From the NCBI RefSeq assembly GCF_009664365.1, contig NZ_CP044310.1:3173001-3237000 (forward strand): a stretch of DNA of 64,000 nucleotides. The letters run 5' to 3'. The position numbers and the translations under genes were made by a program. Under the pieces are notes generated by a model that worked only from the letters and a program-made list of their open reading frames with translations, had not been told where the DNA came from and searched no databases. This document shows positions 55,750-64,000 of this stretch, in pieces. The stretch's first letter is position 1, and each line of letters opens with the position of its first letter. The DNA comes from Paenibacillus xylanilyticus. Lineage in GTDB: Bacteria; Bacillota; Bacilli; Paenibacillales; Paenibacillaceae.

Positions 55750-58488
55750 TTGTCGAAGAAGAGAAGGTTTACGATACGCTCCAAAATTTTGTTGGGCTAT
55801 CTCGTTGTTGTATTGTTATTTGGAGCTGCCTTGCTGGTTCTATCGGCTCAGATTAATGAATTGCAAAAAGAAAACGATTTTATAAGCCATCATGACCTCG
55901 AAGTACACAACCTGACCAATGCCATTGAGAAGGATGTACTTGATATGGAGACCGGACAGCGAGGATTCATGCTAACAGGAAAAGACAGCTACCTGGAGCC
56001 CTACAATCAAGCACTCTCGGAGTGGAATTCGAATTATGACCAGCTATACGGACTCATCAGTGATAACCCATCCCAGCAGCAGAGATTGCAAACGATCAAA
56101 ACGCATATTCTACGCTGGATTGAGGTTGCAGCAGAACCTTCCATTGCATTGAAAAATCAGGGTGATCAGGAGCAAGTAGTTACGTTTTTCCAATCCGATC
56201 CGGGTAAAAACGAAATCGATTTGCTCCGTTCACAGCTTACAGGCTTCCGTAATACAGAAATTGCTTTGACGGAAGCACGAGTAACCAGTCTTGCCGAACG
56301 CAGTTCCACCCTGCTTACGATCATGTATACCCTATGGGCTGCTATTGCAGCATTTTCAATCGGAGCAGCGATCATGGTCTCTGGTAATATTGTCAAAACG
56401 CTGCGTGACGTAAGACAAACGATTCGAGATATTTCCCAGGGCGGCAACTTGGCAGAACGGATTCAAGTGCGAACGGAGGATGAAGTGGGTGACCTCGGGC
56501 GGGAGACTAACAACCTGCTCGATAAAGTGCAGGAGCAGAATCGCGTGAAGGACCAGCTTACAAGTATCGCTACACTCCTGCAGAACCCGACTAATCTGGA
56601 GGGCTTGTCACGTCTGTTCCTGAATGAGCTTGCCATTCTGCTGGAGATTCCCTACAGTGTACTGTACTATTGGAAGGATAATCGGCTCTTGCGCGTAGCT
56701 GCTTATGCAGCAGATGGGGACAAAGAGCACTCCATTGGCAAAGTATCCCTTGCACCGGGCGAAGGACTCGTGGGTCAAAGTGCGGTGGAGAAACGGATAC
56801 TGCGTATGAATGACTTGCCACAGAACTATATTCGAATCTCATCGGGACTAGGCCATGCTTCTGCAACATCTCTTACAGTCGTGCCTGTGATCTTCGAAGG
56901 CCGAACAATTGCGGTCATCGAGCTGGCTTCATTAAAGCCGTTGCTGGAGAACGAACTCGAACAGCTTCATGAATTAGTTGAAATATTCAGTGTCTCTCTA
57001 CACTCCACGGCGACACGCATGGAACTGCAGCAGTTATATGATGAATCCCAGGTACTGAACGAGGAGCTCCAAGCTCAATCGGAGAAGCTTCAGCTGCAAA
57101 CCGAGGAAATGCTGTCACAAACCGAAGAACTGCAGATGCAAACCGAAGAGCTGCATATGCTGAACGAGCGTCTTGAATTGCAAAAACATGCAGCAGAAAC
57201 GTCAGCGAGCGAGCTTGCGAGTGTAGCAGACCAGCTGCGAACAAGTTCGGGATACAAATCTGAATTTTTGGCTAATATGTCACATGAATTACGCACTCCA
57301 CTGAATAGTATGCTTATCCTGTCCGAGATTTTGGCTGAAAACAAACATGAGAACTTGAGCAGCGAAGAACAAAAATACGCATCGGTAATTCATACTTCAG
57401 GCAAAGATTTGCTTAATCTGATCAATGACATTTTGGATCTGTCCAAAGTGGAGGCAGGGGAGATGGACATTGATCTTGGCGAAGTTTATCTCGGCGTTCT
57501 GCCGGAGACGATGAATCAGTATTTCTTAAAAACCGCGGAGCAGAAAGGAATCGACTTCCGGATTCAGATGCAAAGCCATTTACCGGAAACGATCGTCACG
57601 GATGAGATGCGCTTGCATCAGATTCTAAGAAACCTGCTCTCTAACGCATTTAAGTTTACACACGAAGGCGAAGTTGCTCTGACGATTTCCCGAATGAATC
57701 TGGCAAGCCCGGAAGCTGGTGGCCCAGAGACGGATGTTATTGCCTTTTCGGTCAGTGATACGGGGATCGGCATCGCGGAAGATAAGCTGCTGCAGATCTT
57801 TGATGCATTTAAACAAGCGGATGGTGCAACTGCAAGGAAATACGGTGGAACCGGACTTGGCTTGTCCATTTCCCAATCTCTTGCGACTTTGCTCGGGGGT
57901 TCCATATCGGCGACCAGTCGCGAAGGACAGGGCAGTGTATTTACTCTTTTCTTGCCATTGAGACCAGAGGAGCCTGAGACAAAGAATAACTCACGACTAT
58001 TCTTGAACGAAGTAGCTACAACGATTCCCATCGTGGAATCTCTATCTAATCCATCAAAGGATAAGATTCTGCTGACACCTCTGGAAGAATCGTTATTAAG
58101 AGGGCGCCAAGTTTTTGTCGTAGATGATGATATTCGTAACGTATATGCCCTTGCGAATGCCCTTGAACAGTATGGCATGCATATCATTACCGCGCAGAAC
58201 GGGTATGAATGTCTGGAGATGCTGGAACGCGGGGAAGCCAATCCCGATATCGTTTTGATGGATATCATGATGCCGGAACTGGATGGTTACGATACGACAC
58301 GTCAGATTCGGGAGCGATTGAAGCTTACCCAGCTGCCGATCATTGCATTAACGGCTAAAGCCATGAAAGAAGATCGAGATAAATGTATTGCAGCAGGTGC
58401 CTCGGACTATATTAGCAAGCCGCTGAATATCAAAGAGGTCATATCCCGAATGAAATTGTGGCTTAGTCCGGAAAAACTAGAGATTTAA
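55750..58488 (+). CDS. Hybrid sensor histidine kinase (CHASE3-HAMP-GAF-HisKA-HATPase-REC)
   Basis: A 912-residue hybrid kinase. Domain order: membrane helix (about 14-35), CHASE3-like extracellular domain with DMETGQRGFMLTGKDSYLEP, second helix (about 190-212), HAMP, GAF (about 285-425), a long coiled coil with repeated QTEELQ units, HisKA with His512 in FLANMSHELRTPLNS, HATPase (ILRNLLSNAFKFTHEGEV, VSDTGIGI, YGGTGLGLSISQ) and a receiver with Asp838 in IVLMDIMMPELDGYD. Signals go through the C-terminal receiver, probably to a phosphotransfer protein elsewhere. TTG 55750 is chosen because TTGGAGG lies just before it. No response regulator is adjacent. Confidence 0.93.
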   Translation: MSKKRRFTIRSKILLGYLVVVLLFGAALLVLSAQINELQKENDFISHHDLEVHNLTNAIEKDVLDMETGQRGFMLTGKDSYLEPYNQALSEWNSNYDQLYGLISDNPSQQQRLQTIKTHILRWIEVAAEPSIALKNQGDQEQVVTFFQSDPGKNEIDLLRSQLTGFRNTEIALTEARVTSLAERSSTLLTIMYTLWAAIAAFSIGAAIMVSGNIVKTLRDVRQTIRDISQGGNLAERIQVRTEDEVGDLGRETNNLLDKVQEQNRVKDQLTSIATLLQNPTNLEGLSRLFLNELAILLEIPYSVLYYWKDNRLLRVAAYAADGDKEHSIGKVSLAPGEGLVGQSAVEKRILRMNDLPQNYIRISSGLGHASATSLTVVPVIFEGRTIAVIELASLKPLLENELEQLHELVEIFSVSLHSTATRMELQQLYDESQVLNEELQAQSEKLQLQTEEMLSQTEELQMQTEELHMLNERLELQKHAAETSASELASVADQLRTSSGYKSEFLANMSHELRTPLNSMLILSEILAENKHENLSSEEQKYASVIHTSGKDLLNLINDILDLSKVEAGEMDIDLGEVYLGVLPETMNQYFLKTAEQKGIDFRIQMQSHLPETIVTDEMRLHQILRNLLSNAFKFTHEGEVALTISRMNLASPEAGGPETDVIAFSVSDTGIGIAEDKLLQIFDAFKQADGATARKYGGTGLGLSISQSLATLLGGSISATSREGQGSVFTLFLPLRPEEPETKNNSRLFLNEVATTIPIVESLSNPSKDKILLTPLEESLLRGRQVFVVDDDIRNVYALANALEQYGMHIITAQNGYECLEMLERGEANPDIVLMDIMMPELDGYDTTRQIRERLKLTQLPIIALTAKAMKEDRDKCIAAGASDYISKPLNIKEVISRMKLWLSPEKLEI

Positions 58489-58536
58489 GTTTAAGAACTT
58501 ATTTACCACATATCAATCATTTCATTCACCCCTTAT

Positions 58537-58594
58537 AAAACCAATGATACATTAACAAGCGTATGCTTAAATGTTGTCATTGGTTTTATTTTTG
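58537..58594 (+). terminator. Terminator after hybrid kinase
   Basis: AAAACCAATGA and TCATTGGTTTT form the outer stem with further pairing (ACATT/AATGT, AGC/GCT) within, followed by ATTTTTGCC. Confidence 0.85.
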
Positions 58595-58752
58595 CCATGT
58601 AAGCTATGAAACCAAATTTGATGTTATAATACTTAACAAATAGTTTGATTCCGATAAAGTGAATGGGTCGCGGACCATGGGTAAGAGCTTTTCATTTCCA
58701 CTATAAGAGAAAAATATAACTTCATGAGTTATATATATGGGAGGTCGTGTCT

Positions 58753-60360
58753 ATGCAGCTTACGGTTAAAGAGGCGTTGCAAGTATATCCATTGTCTGAG
58801 GCCAGACTCGTTGCCGGCGGGGAGGGGACTTCACGGATGATGAAATCCGTTAACGTCATGGACGCCCCGGATATCGCGGATTGGATTAAATCCGGAGAGT
58901 TGTTATTCACAACCGCATTTATCATGAAAGACAATGAAACAGATGCCCTTCGATTAATGCGCAGACTAAATGACCGCGGATGTGCAGGACTCGGCATTAA
59001 ACTCGGACGTTTCTGGCAGTCCATTCCCCAAGGGATCATAGAAGAGGCAGACCGTTTGCGTTTGCCACTGCTGGAATTGCCATTCCAGTTCACGTTTTCG
59101 GACCAAATGAATGCTCTGTTCAAGGCCGAACATGAGCGAAGTCACCGGCTGCTGCATGAAGTTGTACAGAAACAAAAAAAGCTGATGCATTTTGCATTAC
59201 AACAACAGCAGCATCGAAATGTATTTGCCGAGCTTGCGACCGTATTAAACTACCCGCTTGCAGTTATAGGCTCTAGGGGACATGTGCTCTATGGTAGTGA
59301 GACGATTGCCGGAGATGCACTGGTACAGGGGTGGCCATGGAAATCTGTTATGCATCGCGTGAAATGGAATCAGGGCAGTTGTCATCGGGTTCCCATCAAA
59401 CAAAATGATGAAGAGTATGGGTTCCTGCTCGTGTTCACAGATTCAGCACTCTCCCTGCGTGCAGAGGAAGAATTATTTCAGCAGGCTGCGGACGTACTGG
59501 CATTTTATATGGATATGACCTATCGTGAACACATTAATCCGACCGTTCAGGATGAGATGCGTACACTGTTAACCCAATACCTCGATAACAAAATGACGGT
59601 GGAGGAGTTGACCAGACTCAGTGAGAATAAAGGCGTTCATCTGTTCCAGGGTACTTATCAATGCGTGCTCATTACGCTGGAGCCTTCAGTTTTCGCCGAG
59701 GGGAAGCTGCTGAAGCAAATTCATCGTGAACTGCAATATAATCCACTGATGCAATTTACGGCGTCGCAGCATTTTCAGATGGAAGATGGCATTCTGTCGA
59801 TATATACATGCCCGACAGGGCGCGATTATGGGGAGGAACTATCGAGTTTTCTACTCAGTCGCTTCGCGGATGTATTATCTGCTCAGGAGGCAAAAGGAGC
59901 ATCTGTGCCGAGATTCTGGATTAGCAAAATGAAACATGAGCCCAAATCATTACGTGAAGCTTATCAGGAATGCCTGGATACCCGGCAGCTGGCACGCCGC
60001 TTTGGAATGAAGGATCGCGCACTCCAGTTTGAGATGTTGGAGTTTGCCTACGTGTTCCAACATGTACCGGATAACATCATGGAGAATTACTGTAATAAAG
60101 TATTGGAACCTCTGCTGGCTAGAGATGGGGACCCTAATCACATATTGATGAACACACTCGAATCTTTCATTGAGAATGATGGACTGATCAACGAAGCTGC
60201 GAAGCAGCTGTTTGTTCACCGCAACACCATTACGTACCGCATGGAGAAAATTGGAAGTCTGCTGCAGATGGACTTTAAAAAAACGAATGACTTGTTAAAG
60301 TTAAAACTGGTATTTACGTTCCGTAAATTTGGCCGGGATAAAAGAACCGAAAGACCATAA
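58753..60360 (+). CDS. pucR: PucR family transcriptional regulator
   Basis: A 535-residue regulator. The N-terminal PucR ligand domain (LTVKEALQVYPLSEARLVAG, RMMKSVNVMDAPDIADWIKS, LLFTTAFIMKD) leads through a GGDEF-like middle to the C-terminal helix-turn-helix (HTH_30) in LINEAAKQLFVHRNTITYRM, EKIGSLLQMDF. In Bacillus, PucR activates the purine-degradation genes; the pucL-pucM-allB genes follow directly downstream here, supporting the same role. ATG 58753 follows GGGAGGTCGTG; the GTG at 58747 is too close to the site. Confidence 0.9.
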   Translation: MQLTVKEALQVYPLSEARLVAGGEGTSRMMKSVNVMDAPDIADWIKSGELLFTTAFIMKDNETDALRLMRRLNDRGCAGLGIKLGRFWQSIPQGIIEEADRLRLPLLELPFQFTFSDQMNALFKAEHERSHRLLHEVVQKQKKLMHFALQQQQHRNVFAELATVLNYPLAVIGSRGHVLYGSETIAGDALVQGWPWKSVMHRVKWNQGSCHRVPIKQNDEEYGFLLVFTDSALSLRAEEELFQQAADVLAFYMDMTYREHINPTVQDEMRTLLTQYLDNKMTVEELTRLSENKGVHLFQGTYQCVLITLEPSVFAEGKLLKQIHRELQYNPLMQFTASQHFQMEDGILSIYTCPTGRDYGEELSSFLLSRFADVLSAQEAKGASVPRFWISKMKHEPKSLREAYQECLDTRQLARRFGMKDRALQFEMLEFAYVFQHVPDNIMENYCNKVLEPLLARDGDPNHILMNTLESFIENDGLINEAAKQLFVHRNTITYRMEKIGSLLQMDFKKTNDLLKLKLVFTFRKFGRDKRTERP

Positions 60361-60468
60361 GGATGCATTAGACAGAGAGTGAACAGATCGCATATAGAAA
60401 TGCACCACTCGAACAAATCCAGAGCTGCCGACTTTTGTGCTTCATAACTATCATCATAATTTAGATCG

Positions 60469-60505
60469 CAAACCGTACGCCCCTTATCTGGCGTACGGTT
60501 TTTTA
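60469..60505 (+). terminator. Terminator between pucR and pucL
   Basis: AACCGTACGCC and GGCGTACGGTT pair perfectly around CCTTATCT, followed by TTTTAGATT. Confidence 0.92.
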
Positions 60506-60663
60506 GATTATGTGACATGGAGACCCTTAATTCCTGTGCACAGATAACAGTTCATGAATATGATGTTATGTTATATTACAAAATTGCGTAAATATTATTG
60601 CTGCATCCAGCCCTGAACCTTAGAATGAAGAACAACAATTCACAGAAGACCGGAGGTTCTGAC

Positions 60664-62169
60664 ATGAGCGATTTTATGAAACTCGTTAACAGCTGGTCTG
60701 TCACACAGTTCGTGCATACCTTTGGTGGCTTATTTGAGGAATCACCATGGGTGGCTGAACGTACCTGGACTTTGCGACCCTTTAATTCATTAGAACACAT
60801 GATGAATATCATGAAACATGTTGTTGAAACGTCTGACGACGACGTCATCCTGCAGCTGCTGCGCAACCATCCCGATCTCGGCGCAAGAATCAGCATGAGC
60901 AGCAATTCCGTGAAGGAACAAGCTGGTGCTGGACTGGATTCTCTCTCCCCTGAAATGTATGACGAATTGAATCAATTAAACAAGGAATATACAAGCCGAT
61001 TCGGCTTTCCATTCATATTGGCGGTAAAAGGTCATACCGCTCAGTCCATTCTCGAATCGATGCGTCAGCGTCGCTCGCGAAATAGGGATGAAGAATTTCA
61101 AACGGCTTTAAATGAAGTATTCAAAATTGCAGCTATCCGTCTGGAGAAGTGGCTGGTCCAAATTGGGCATGAACATGAAATTGAACCGAAGCCTGCTGTG
61201 GTGCCGAAACGAACGATGTATTACGGCAAAGGTGACGTGTGGTTGTATCGCTCCTATGCCAAACCTCTAACCGGGATCGGATCAATACCGGAATCGCCGT
61301 TTACCGGCAGAAGCAATGTTCTCTTCGGCATGAATATTAAGATAGCTGTACAAGGGGATGCATTCTTGCCTTCGTTTACGGAAGGGGATAATTCCAGCAT
61401 CGTGGCCACGGATTCCATGAAGAATTTTATTCTCAAGCACGCTGCGAGTTATACCGGTGCTACCGTTGAGGGATTTCTTGCGTATGTGAGTCAGCTCTTT
61501 CTTGAGACATATCCTCAAATGATGAAAGTTCAGATGACAGCGGATCAGATCCCTTTTGAAGATGTACCCATTGGTGCCGATGGAAGTTATCGATCAAGCA
61601 CGATGGTATTCCGGTATTCGCAAAATGATCGGGGTACGGCTGCAATAGAGGCAGAACGCAACGGTGATCAAATTGAATGGAGTAACCATTTCAGTGGTCT
61701 GGCTGATCTGCGACTGATCAAGGTCAAGGGGAGTGAATTTGCAGGTTTTATTAAGGATGAATATACTTCACTGCCTGAGACAAGAGATCGTCCCCTGTTC
61801 ATTTTTCTGGATATCAATTGGCGGTACCACGACCCAAGAGATGGAATGGACGATACGCGCGGACGTTATGTGGCCGCTGAACAAGTGAGTGATATTGCTG
61901 CTGCCGTGTTCCACGAATGCCGTTCTGCATCCATTCAACATTTGTTGTATCAGATCGGACTCCGTGTATTGAAGCGTTTCGGGCAATTGAGTGAAGTATC
62001 GTTTGAATCCAACAATCGGACATGGGATACCGTGCTGGAAGAAGTGGCTGAAGGAGAAGGCAAAGTGTATACCGAGCCAAGGCCACCATACGGGTTTCAA
62101 GGTTTTTCAATGACCAGGGAAGATCTTGAAGCAGAGGACAATGATTCGAAGAGAGAAGGTAGATCGTAA
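60664..62169 (+). CDS. pucL: Bifunctional OHCU decarboxylase / urate oxidase
   Basis: A 501-residue fusion. Residues about 1-165 are OHCU decarboxylase: FVHTFGGLFEESPWVAERTW, LRNHPDLGARISMSSNSVKE and YTSRFGFPFILAVKGHTAQS with the catalytic His. Residues about 175-490 are uricase: YYGKGDVWLYRSYAKPL, DNSSIVATDSMKNFILKHAA, with the substrate-binding Thr/Asp set and VKGSEFAGFIKDEYTSLPET. Urate is oxidised to 5-hydroxyisourate by the second part, and OHCU is decarboxylated to allantoin by the first; the HIU hydrolase made by pucM fits between. CGGAGGTTCTGAC precedes the ATG at 60664. pucM starts on its stop codon. Confidence 0.93.
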   Translation: MSDFMKLVNSWSVTQFVHTFGGLFEESPWVAERTWTLRPFNSLEHMMNIMKHVVETSDDDVILQLLRNHPDLGARISMSSNSVKEQAGAGLDSLSPEMYDELNQLNKEYTSRFGFPFILAVKGHTAQSILESMRQRRSRNRDEEFQTALNEVFKIAAIRLEKWLVQIGHEHEIEPKPAVVPKRTMYYGKGDVWLYRSYAKPLTGIGSIPESPFTGRSNVLFGMNIKIAVQGDAFLPSFTEGDNSSIVATDSMKNFILKHAASYTGATVEGFLAYVSQLFLETYPQMMKVQMTADQIPFEDVPIGADGSYRSSTMVFRYSQNDRGTAAIEAERNGDQIEWSNHFSGLADLRLIKVKGSEFAGFIKDEYTSLPETRDRPLFIFLDINWRYHDPRDGMDDTRGRYVAAEQVSDIAAAVFHECRSASIQHLLYQIGLRVLKRFGQLSEVSFESNNRTWDTVLEEVAEGEGKVYTEPRPPYGFQGFSMTREDLEAEDNDSKREGRS

Positions 62170-62546
62170 TGGCAGAGGCTGGAGGACGCATAACAACACA
62201 CGTACTGGATACATCCAAAGGAGTACCAGCCGAGGGAGTTCGGATCGCATTGCATCTTGTCCAAACGGATGGAGAATCGGAGTCCAGGATAAAAGTTACC
62301 GAATCGGTGACCAACGGCGATGGGCGTTTGGATGCACCCTTACTGGCCGGGGGCCGTCTGGAGCAAGGCATTTATGAGCTTCATTTTGACGTCGAAAAGT
62401 ACTATGCAGCTCGTTCACCTGAACAATCGGTGCAAGCATTGTGGACGGTTGTACCCATTCGTTTTGCCGTATCCGATACGGAAAGTCATTATCACATTCC
62501 TTTACTAATCGCTCCAGGAGGTTACAGTACATACCGCGGAAGCTGA
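62169..62546 (+). CDS. pucM: 5-hydroxyisourate hydrolase (transthyretin-like)
   Basis: A 125-residue transthyretin-like protein with the conserved ends: ITTHVLDTSKGVPAEGVRIA and the C-terminal YRGS. The catalytic His/Arg/His pattern is present in GGRITTHVLD, ALWTVVPIRFAV and SHYHIPLLIAPGGYSTYRGS. It hydrolyses 5-hydroxyisourate to OHCU. The ATG overlaps the pucL stop (TAATG), so the genes are translationally coupled. It is a homotetrameric cytoplasmic enzyme in relatives. Confidence 0.94.
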   Translation: MAEAGGRITTHVLDTSKGVPAEGVRIALHLVQTDGESESRIKVTESVTNGDGRLDAPLLAGGRLEQGIYELHFDVEKYYAARSPEQSVQALWTVVPIRFAVSDTESHYHIPLLIAPGGYSTYRGS

Positions 62547-62587
62547 AGAATTTAGAACACAGGTTCTGACACAGGGAGGGCATCCAA

Positions 62588-64000
62588 ATGGCAAATTTTG
62601 ATTCGATCATCCGGGGAGCCCGGGTCGTTTTAAAAGATCGTGTACAGCAGCTGGACATTGGTATCCAAGATGGGAAAATCACAGCTTTATCCTCTAGCCT
62701 GAAGGTTGAGGAAGGAACTGAGGTAGTCGAAGCAGCCGGTTTCACCGTTATGCCTGGTGTAGTGGATATCCATGTTCATTTTAATGAACCGGGGCTGGCC
62801 AGTTGGGAAGGATTCCGTTCGGGATCGGCTGCGCTTGCTGCAGGAGGAATTACCACTTATGTTGATATGCCGCTTAACGGAGTCCCGCCGACGACGAGTC
62901 CGGAAGCTTGGGATATGAAAAAGCAAGCTGCCCAGGATCGCTCCTATGTCGATTATGCATTCTGGGGAGGGTTAGTTCCGGGTAATCGGCAGCAGCTAAT
63001 GAACTTAGCTGAGTCCGGTGCAGCCGGATTCAAGGCATTTATGTCGGAGCCGGGCGGAGAAGGAGAAGACATCTTTGCGAGAGCCGATGAGCAAACGCTT
63101 ATGGACGGAATGCACGAGATAGCTAGACTCAATCGTGTACTTGCCCTTCATGCCGAAGATGAAGAAATGGTTGCGCAGCTTGGCGCGAGAAGCATTGCCG
63201 AAGGAAAGACAGGGCCAATGGATTATGTGAAATCCCGTCCTGCAGAAGCAGAAGTCTTGGCCGTCACCAGGGCGCTTCAATATGGAGAACAAACCGGCTG
63301 TCCGCTGCATTTCGTGCACATCAGTACAAGAGAAGCGTTAGAACGAATTGCGGAAGCCAAGGGGCGCGGTCAGGACGTCACCTCTGAAACTTGCCCGCAT
63401 TACCTGACGCTCACAGAACAGGATGTAGTTCGGTTGGGCGCTGTCGCGAAGTGTGCTCCACCTCTCCGCAGCAGCGCCGAACAAGAGCAATTATGGGATG
63501 CGCTGGCGTCCGGGCTTATTGACGTCATCGCATCCGATCATTCACCGTGCCCGCCATCCATGAAACAGTCGGACAATTTTTTTGAAATATGGGGCGGCAT
63601 TTCCGGTGCGCAGAGCACGCTGCTGATCATGCTGGATGAAGGTCATCTTCGCCGCAGTCTAAGCTTGCCTTTACTCGGAAGGGTTCTCGCTTTGCAGCCG
63701 GCCAGAAGGCTTGGGCTTGAGAATAAAGGAGAAATTGCGATCGGTAAAGACGCGGACCTCGTGCTTATTGATTGGAATACCAGTACCACATTAAACGTGG
63801 ACGATTTGCTATATACGCATAAACAGAGTCCGTATATCGGACGTACATTTGCATGTGCCGTAGCCGAAGTGTACTGCCGAGGGATCAAAGTATATGGCGC
63901 AAAGGAAGGCCTATCCGCTAATCCAGCAGGTCAGTTTATTGCTGCTGGCTCGTATGGGAAAAATGGCACGCGCGGAACGGAGGAGTATCATGACAGAGTT
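62588..64000 (+). CDS. allB: Allantoinase, cut by window end
   Basis: The first 471 residues of an allantoinase, open at the 3' end. Metal motifs are VVDIHVHFNEPGLASWEGFR near the start, Lys in AAGFKAFMSEPG, ALHAEDEEMVAQ, LHFVHISTREALE and the late DVIASDHSPCPPSMKQS. It opens the ring of allantoin to allantoate. CAGGGAGGGCATCC precedes the ATG at 62588. It is 42 bases after pucM and completes the urate-to-allantoate route. The expected length is near 450-480 residues, so the stop should lie just past the window. Confidence 0.93.
   Translation, partial: MANFDSIIRGARVVLKDRVQQLDIGIQDGKITALSSSLKVEEGTEVVEAAGFTVMPGVVDIHVHFNEPGLASWEGFRSGSAALAAGGITTYVDMPLNGVPPTTSPEAWDMKKQAAQDRSYVDYAFWGGLVPGNRQQLMNLAESGAAGFKAFMSEPGGEGEDIFARADEQTLMDGMHEIARLNRVLALHAEDEEMVAQLGARSIAEGKTGPMDYVKSRPAEAEVLAVTRALQYGEQTGCPLHFVHISTREALERIAEAKGRGQDVTSETCPHYLTLTEQDVVRLGAVAKCAPPLRSSAEQEQLWDALASGLIDVIASDHSPCPPSMKQSDNFFEIWGGISGAQSTLLIMLDEGHLRRSLSLPLLGRVLALQPARRLGLENKGEIAIGKDADLVLIDWNTSTTLNVDDLLYTHKQSPYIGRTFACAVAEVYCRGIKVYGAKEGLSANPAGQFIAAGSYGKNGTRGTEEYHDRV
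63990..64000 (+). CDS. Start of a further gene overlapping allB (partial)
   Basis: GGAACGGAGGAG followed at four bases by ATGACAGAG is a good start signal in another frame near the expected end of allB. The gene is probably the next step of the purine operon, but only four codons are visible. Confidence 0.4.

Noticed and set aside
57618-58268. Long frame antisense to the hybrid kinase
   Set aside because: Shadow of the HATPase/receiver region; Ser/Arg-rich with no start signal.

Overview
This is a low-to-mid GC Firmicute chromosome segment, most likely Paenibacillus. It carries endospore genes (tlp, a gerA-type operon, cwlJ-gerQ), strong AGGAGG ribosome sites, frequent TTG/GTG starts, a LicT/RAT-controlled beta-glucoside PTS, an FMN riboswitch and a Bacillus-type puc purine-degradation cluster. 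No tRNA, rRNA, CRISPR array, insertion sequence or prophage was seen. The genus is inferred from gene content and style, not from a marker gene.

Layout. 1-4.2 kb: spore protein Tlp, a small unknown protein, a zinc-less alcohol dehydrogenase, a frameshifted erythromycin-esterase gene and a CPBP membrane protease. 4.4-10.8 kb: rifampin phosphotransferase (rph), a serine hydrolase and a chemoreceptor. 10.9-14.7 kb: tricistronic spore-germinant receptor operon whose permease gene is frameshifted. 15-18.5 kb (minus strand): amidase, a DMT/EamA transporter behind an FMN riboswitch and terminator, and a DinB protein. 18.6-20.8 kb: CGNR zinc-finger regulator and an amidohydrolase with an in-frame stop. 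20.9-25.5 kb: licT-bglP-bglH with two RAT antiterminator/terminator modules. 25.5-31 kb: an APC permease with an in-frame stop, an unknown gene, a solitary tyrosine recombinase and lactate dehydrogenase. 31-39.3 kb: a beta-propeller lipoprotein, small proteins, a short-chain dehydrogenase, a duplicated secreted barrel-like protein, cwlJ-gerQ, and an ECF sigma factor fused to a DUF1835-like domain. 39.4-46.3 kb: a CNNM/CorC transporter behind a leader with two mini-ORFs, a sugar-type MFS permease with a 38-aa membrane peptide, a HAD phosphatase, a sugar acetyltransferase, and an Lsa-type ABC-F protein behind a short upstream ORF and possible RBS-sequestering structure. 46.4-55.5 kb: a secreted protein, an ECF sigma/anti-sigma pair, two tandem M29 aminopeptidases, a metallo-hydrolase, an aldose epimerase and fumarase. 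55.7-64 kb: a hybrid sensor kinase, then pucR-pucL-pucM-allB, cut by the window end.

Working together: the bgl genes form one classical substrate-induced system. The puc genes form a urate-to-allantoate pathway (uricase/OHCU decarboxylase fusion, HIU hydrolase, allantoinase) beside a PucR regulator. cwlJ and gerQ act together on the spore cortex. Three genes resemble antibiotic resistance or modification factors (erythromycin esterase, Rph, Lsa-type ABC-F), but they are scattered among ordinary genes with no mobile element, which fits an intrinsic soil-bacterium resistome.

The points most worth following are the FMN-riboswitch-controlled EamA transporter (a candidate riboflavin transporter), the sigma-DUF1835 fusion with an internal ribosome site, the ABC-F and CNNM leader regions, the C9 tract inside the anti-sigma gene, and the four otherwise well-conserved genes that are each interrupted by a single stop or one-base shift. 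I did not find a clear multi-gene system that looks wholly new.
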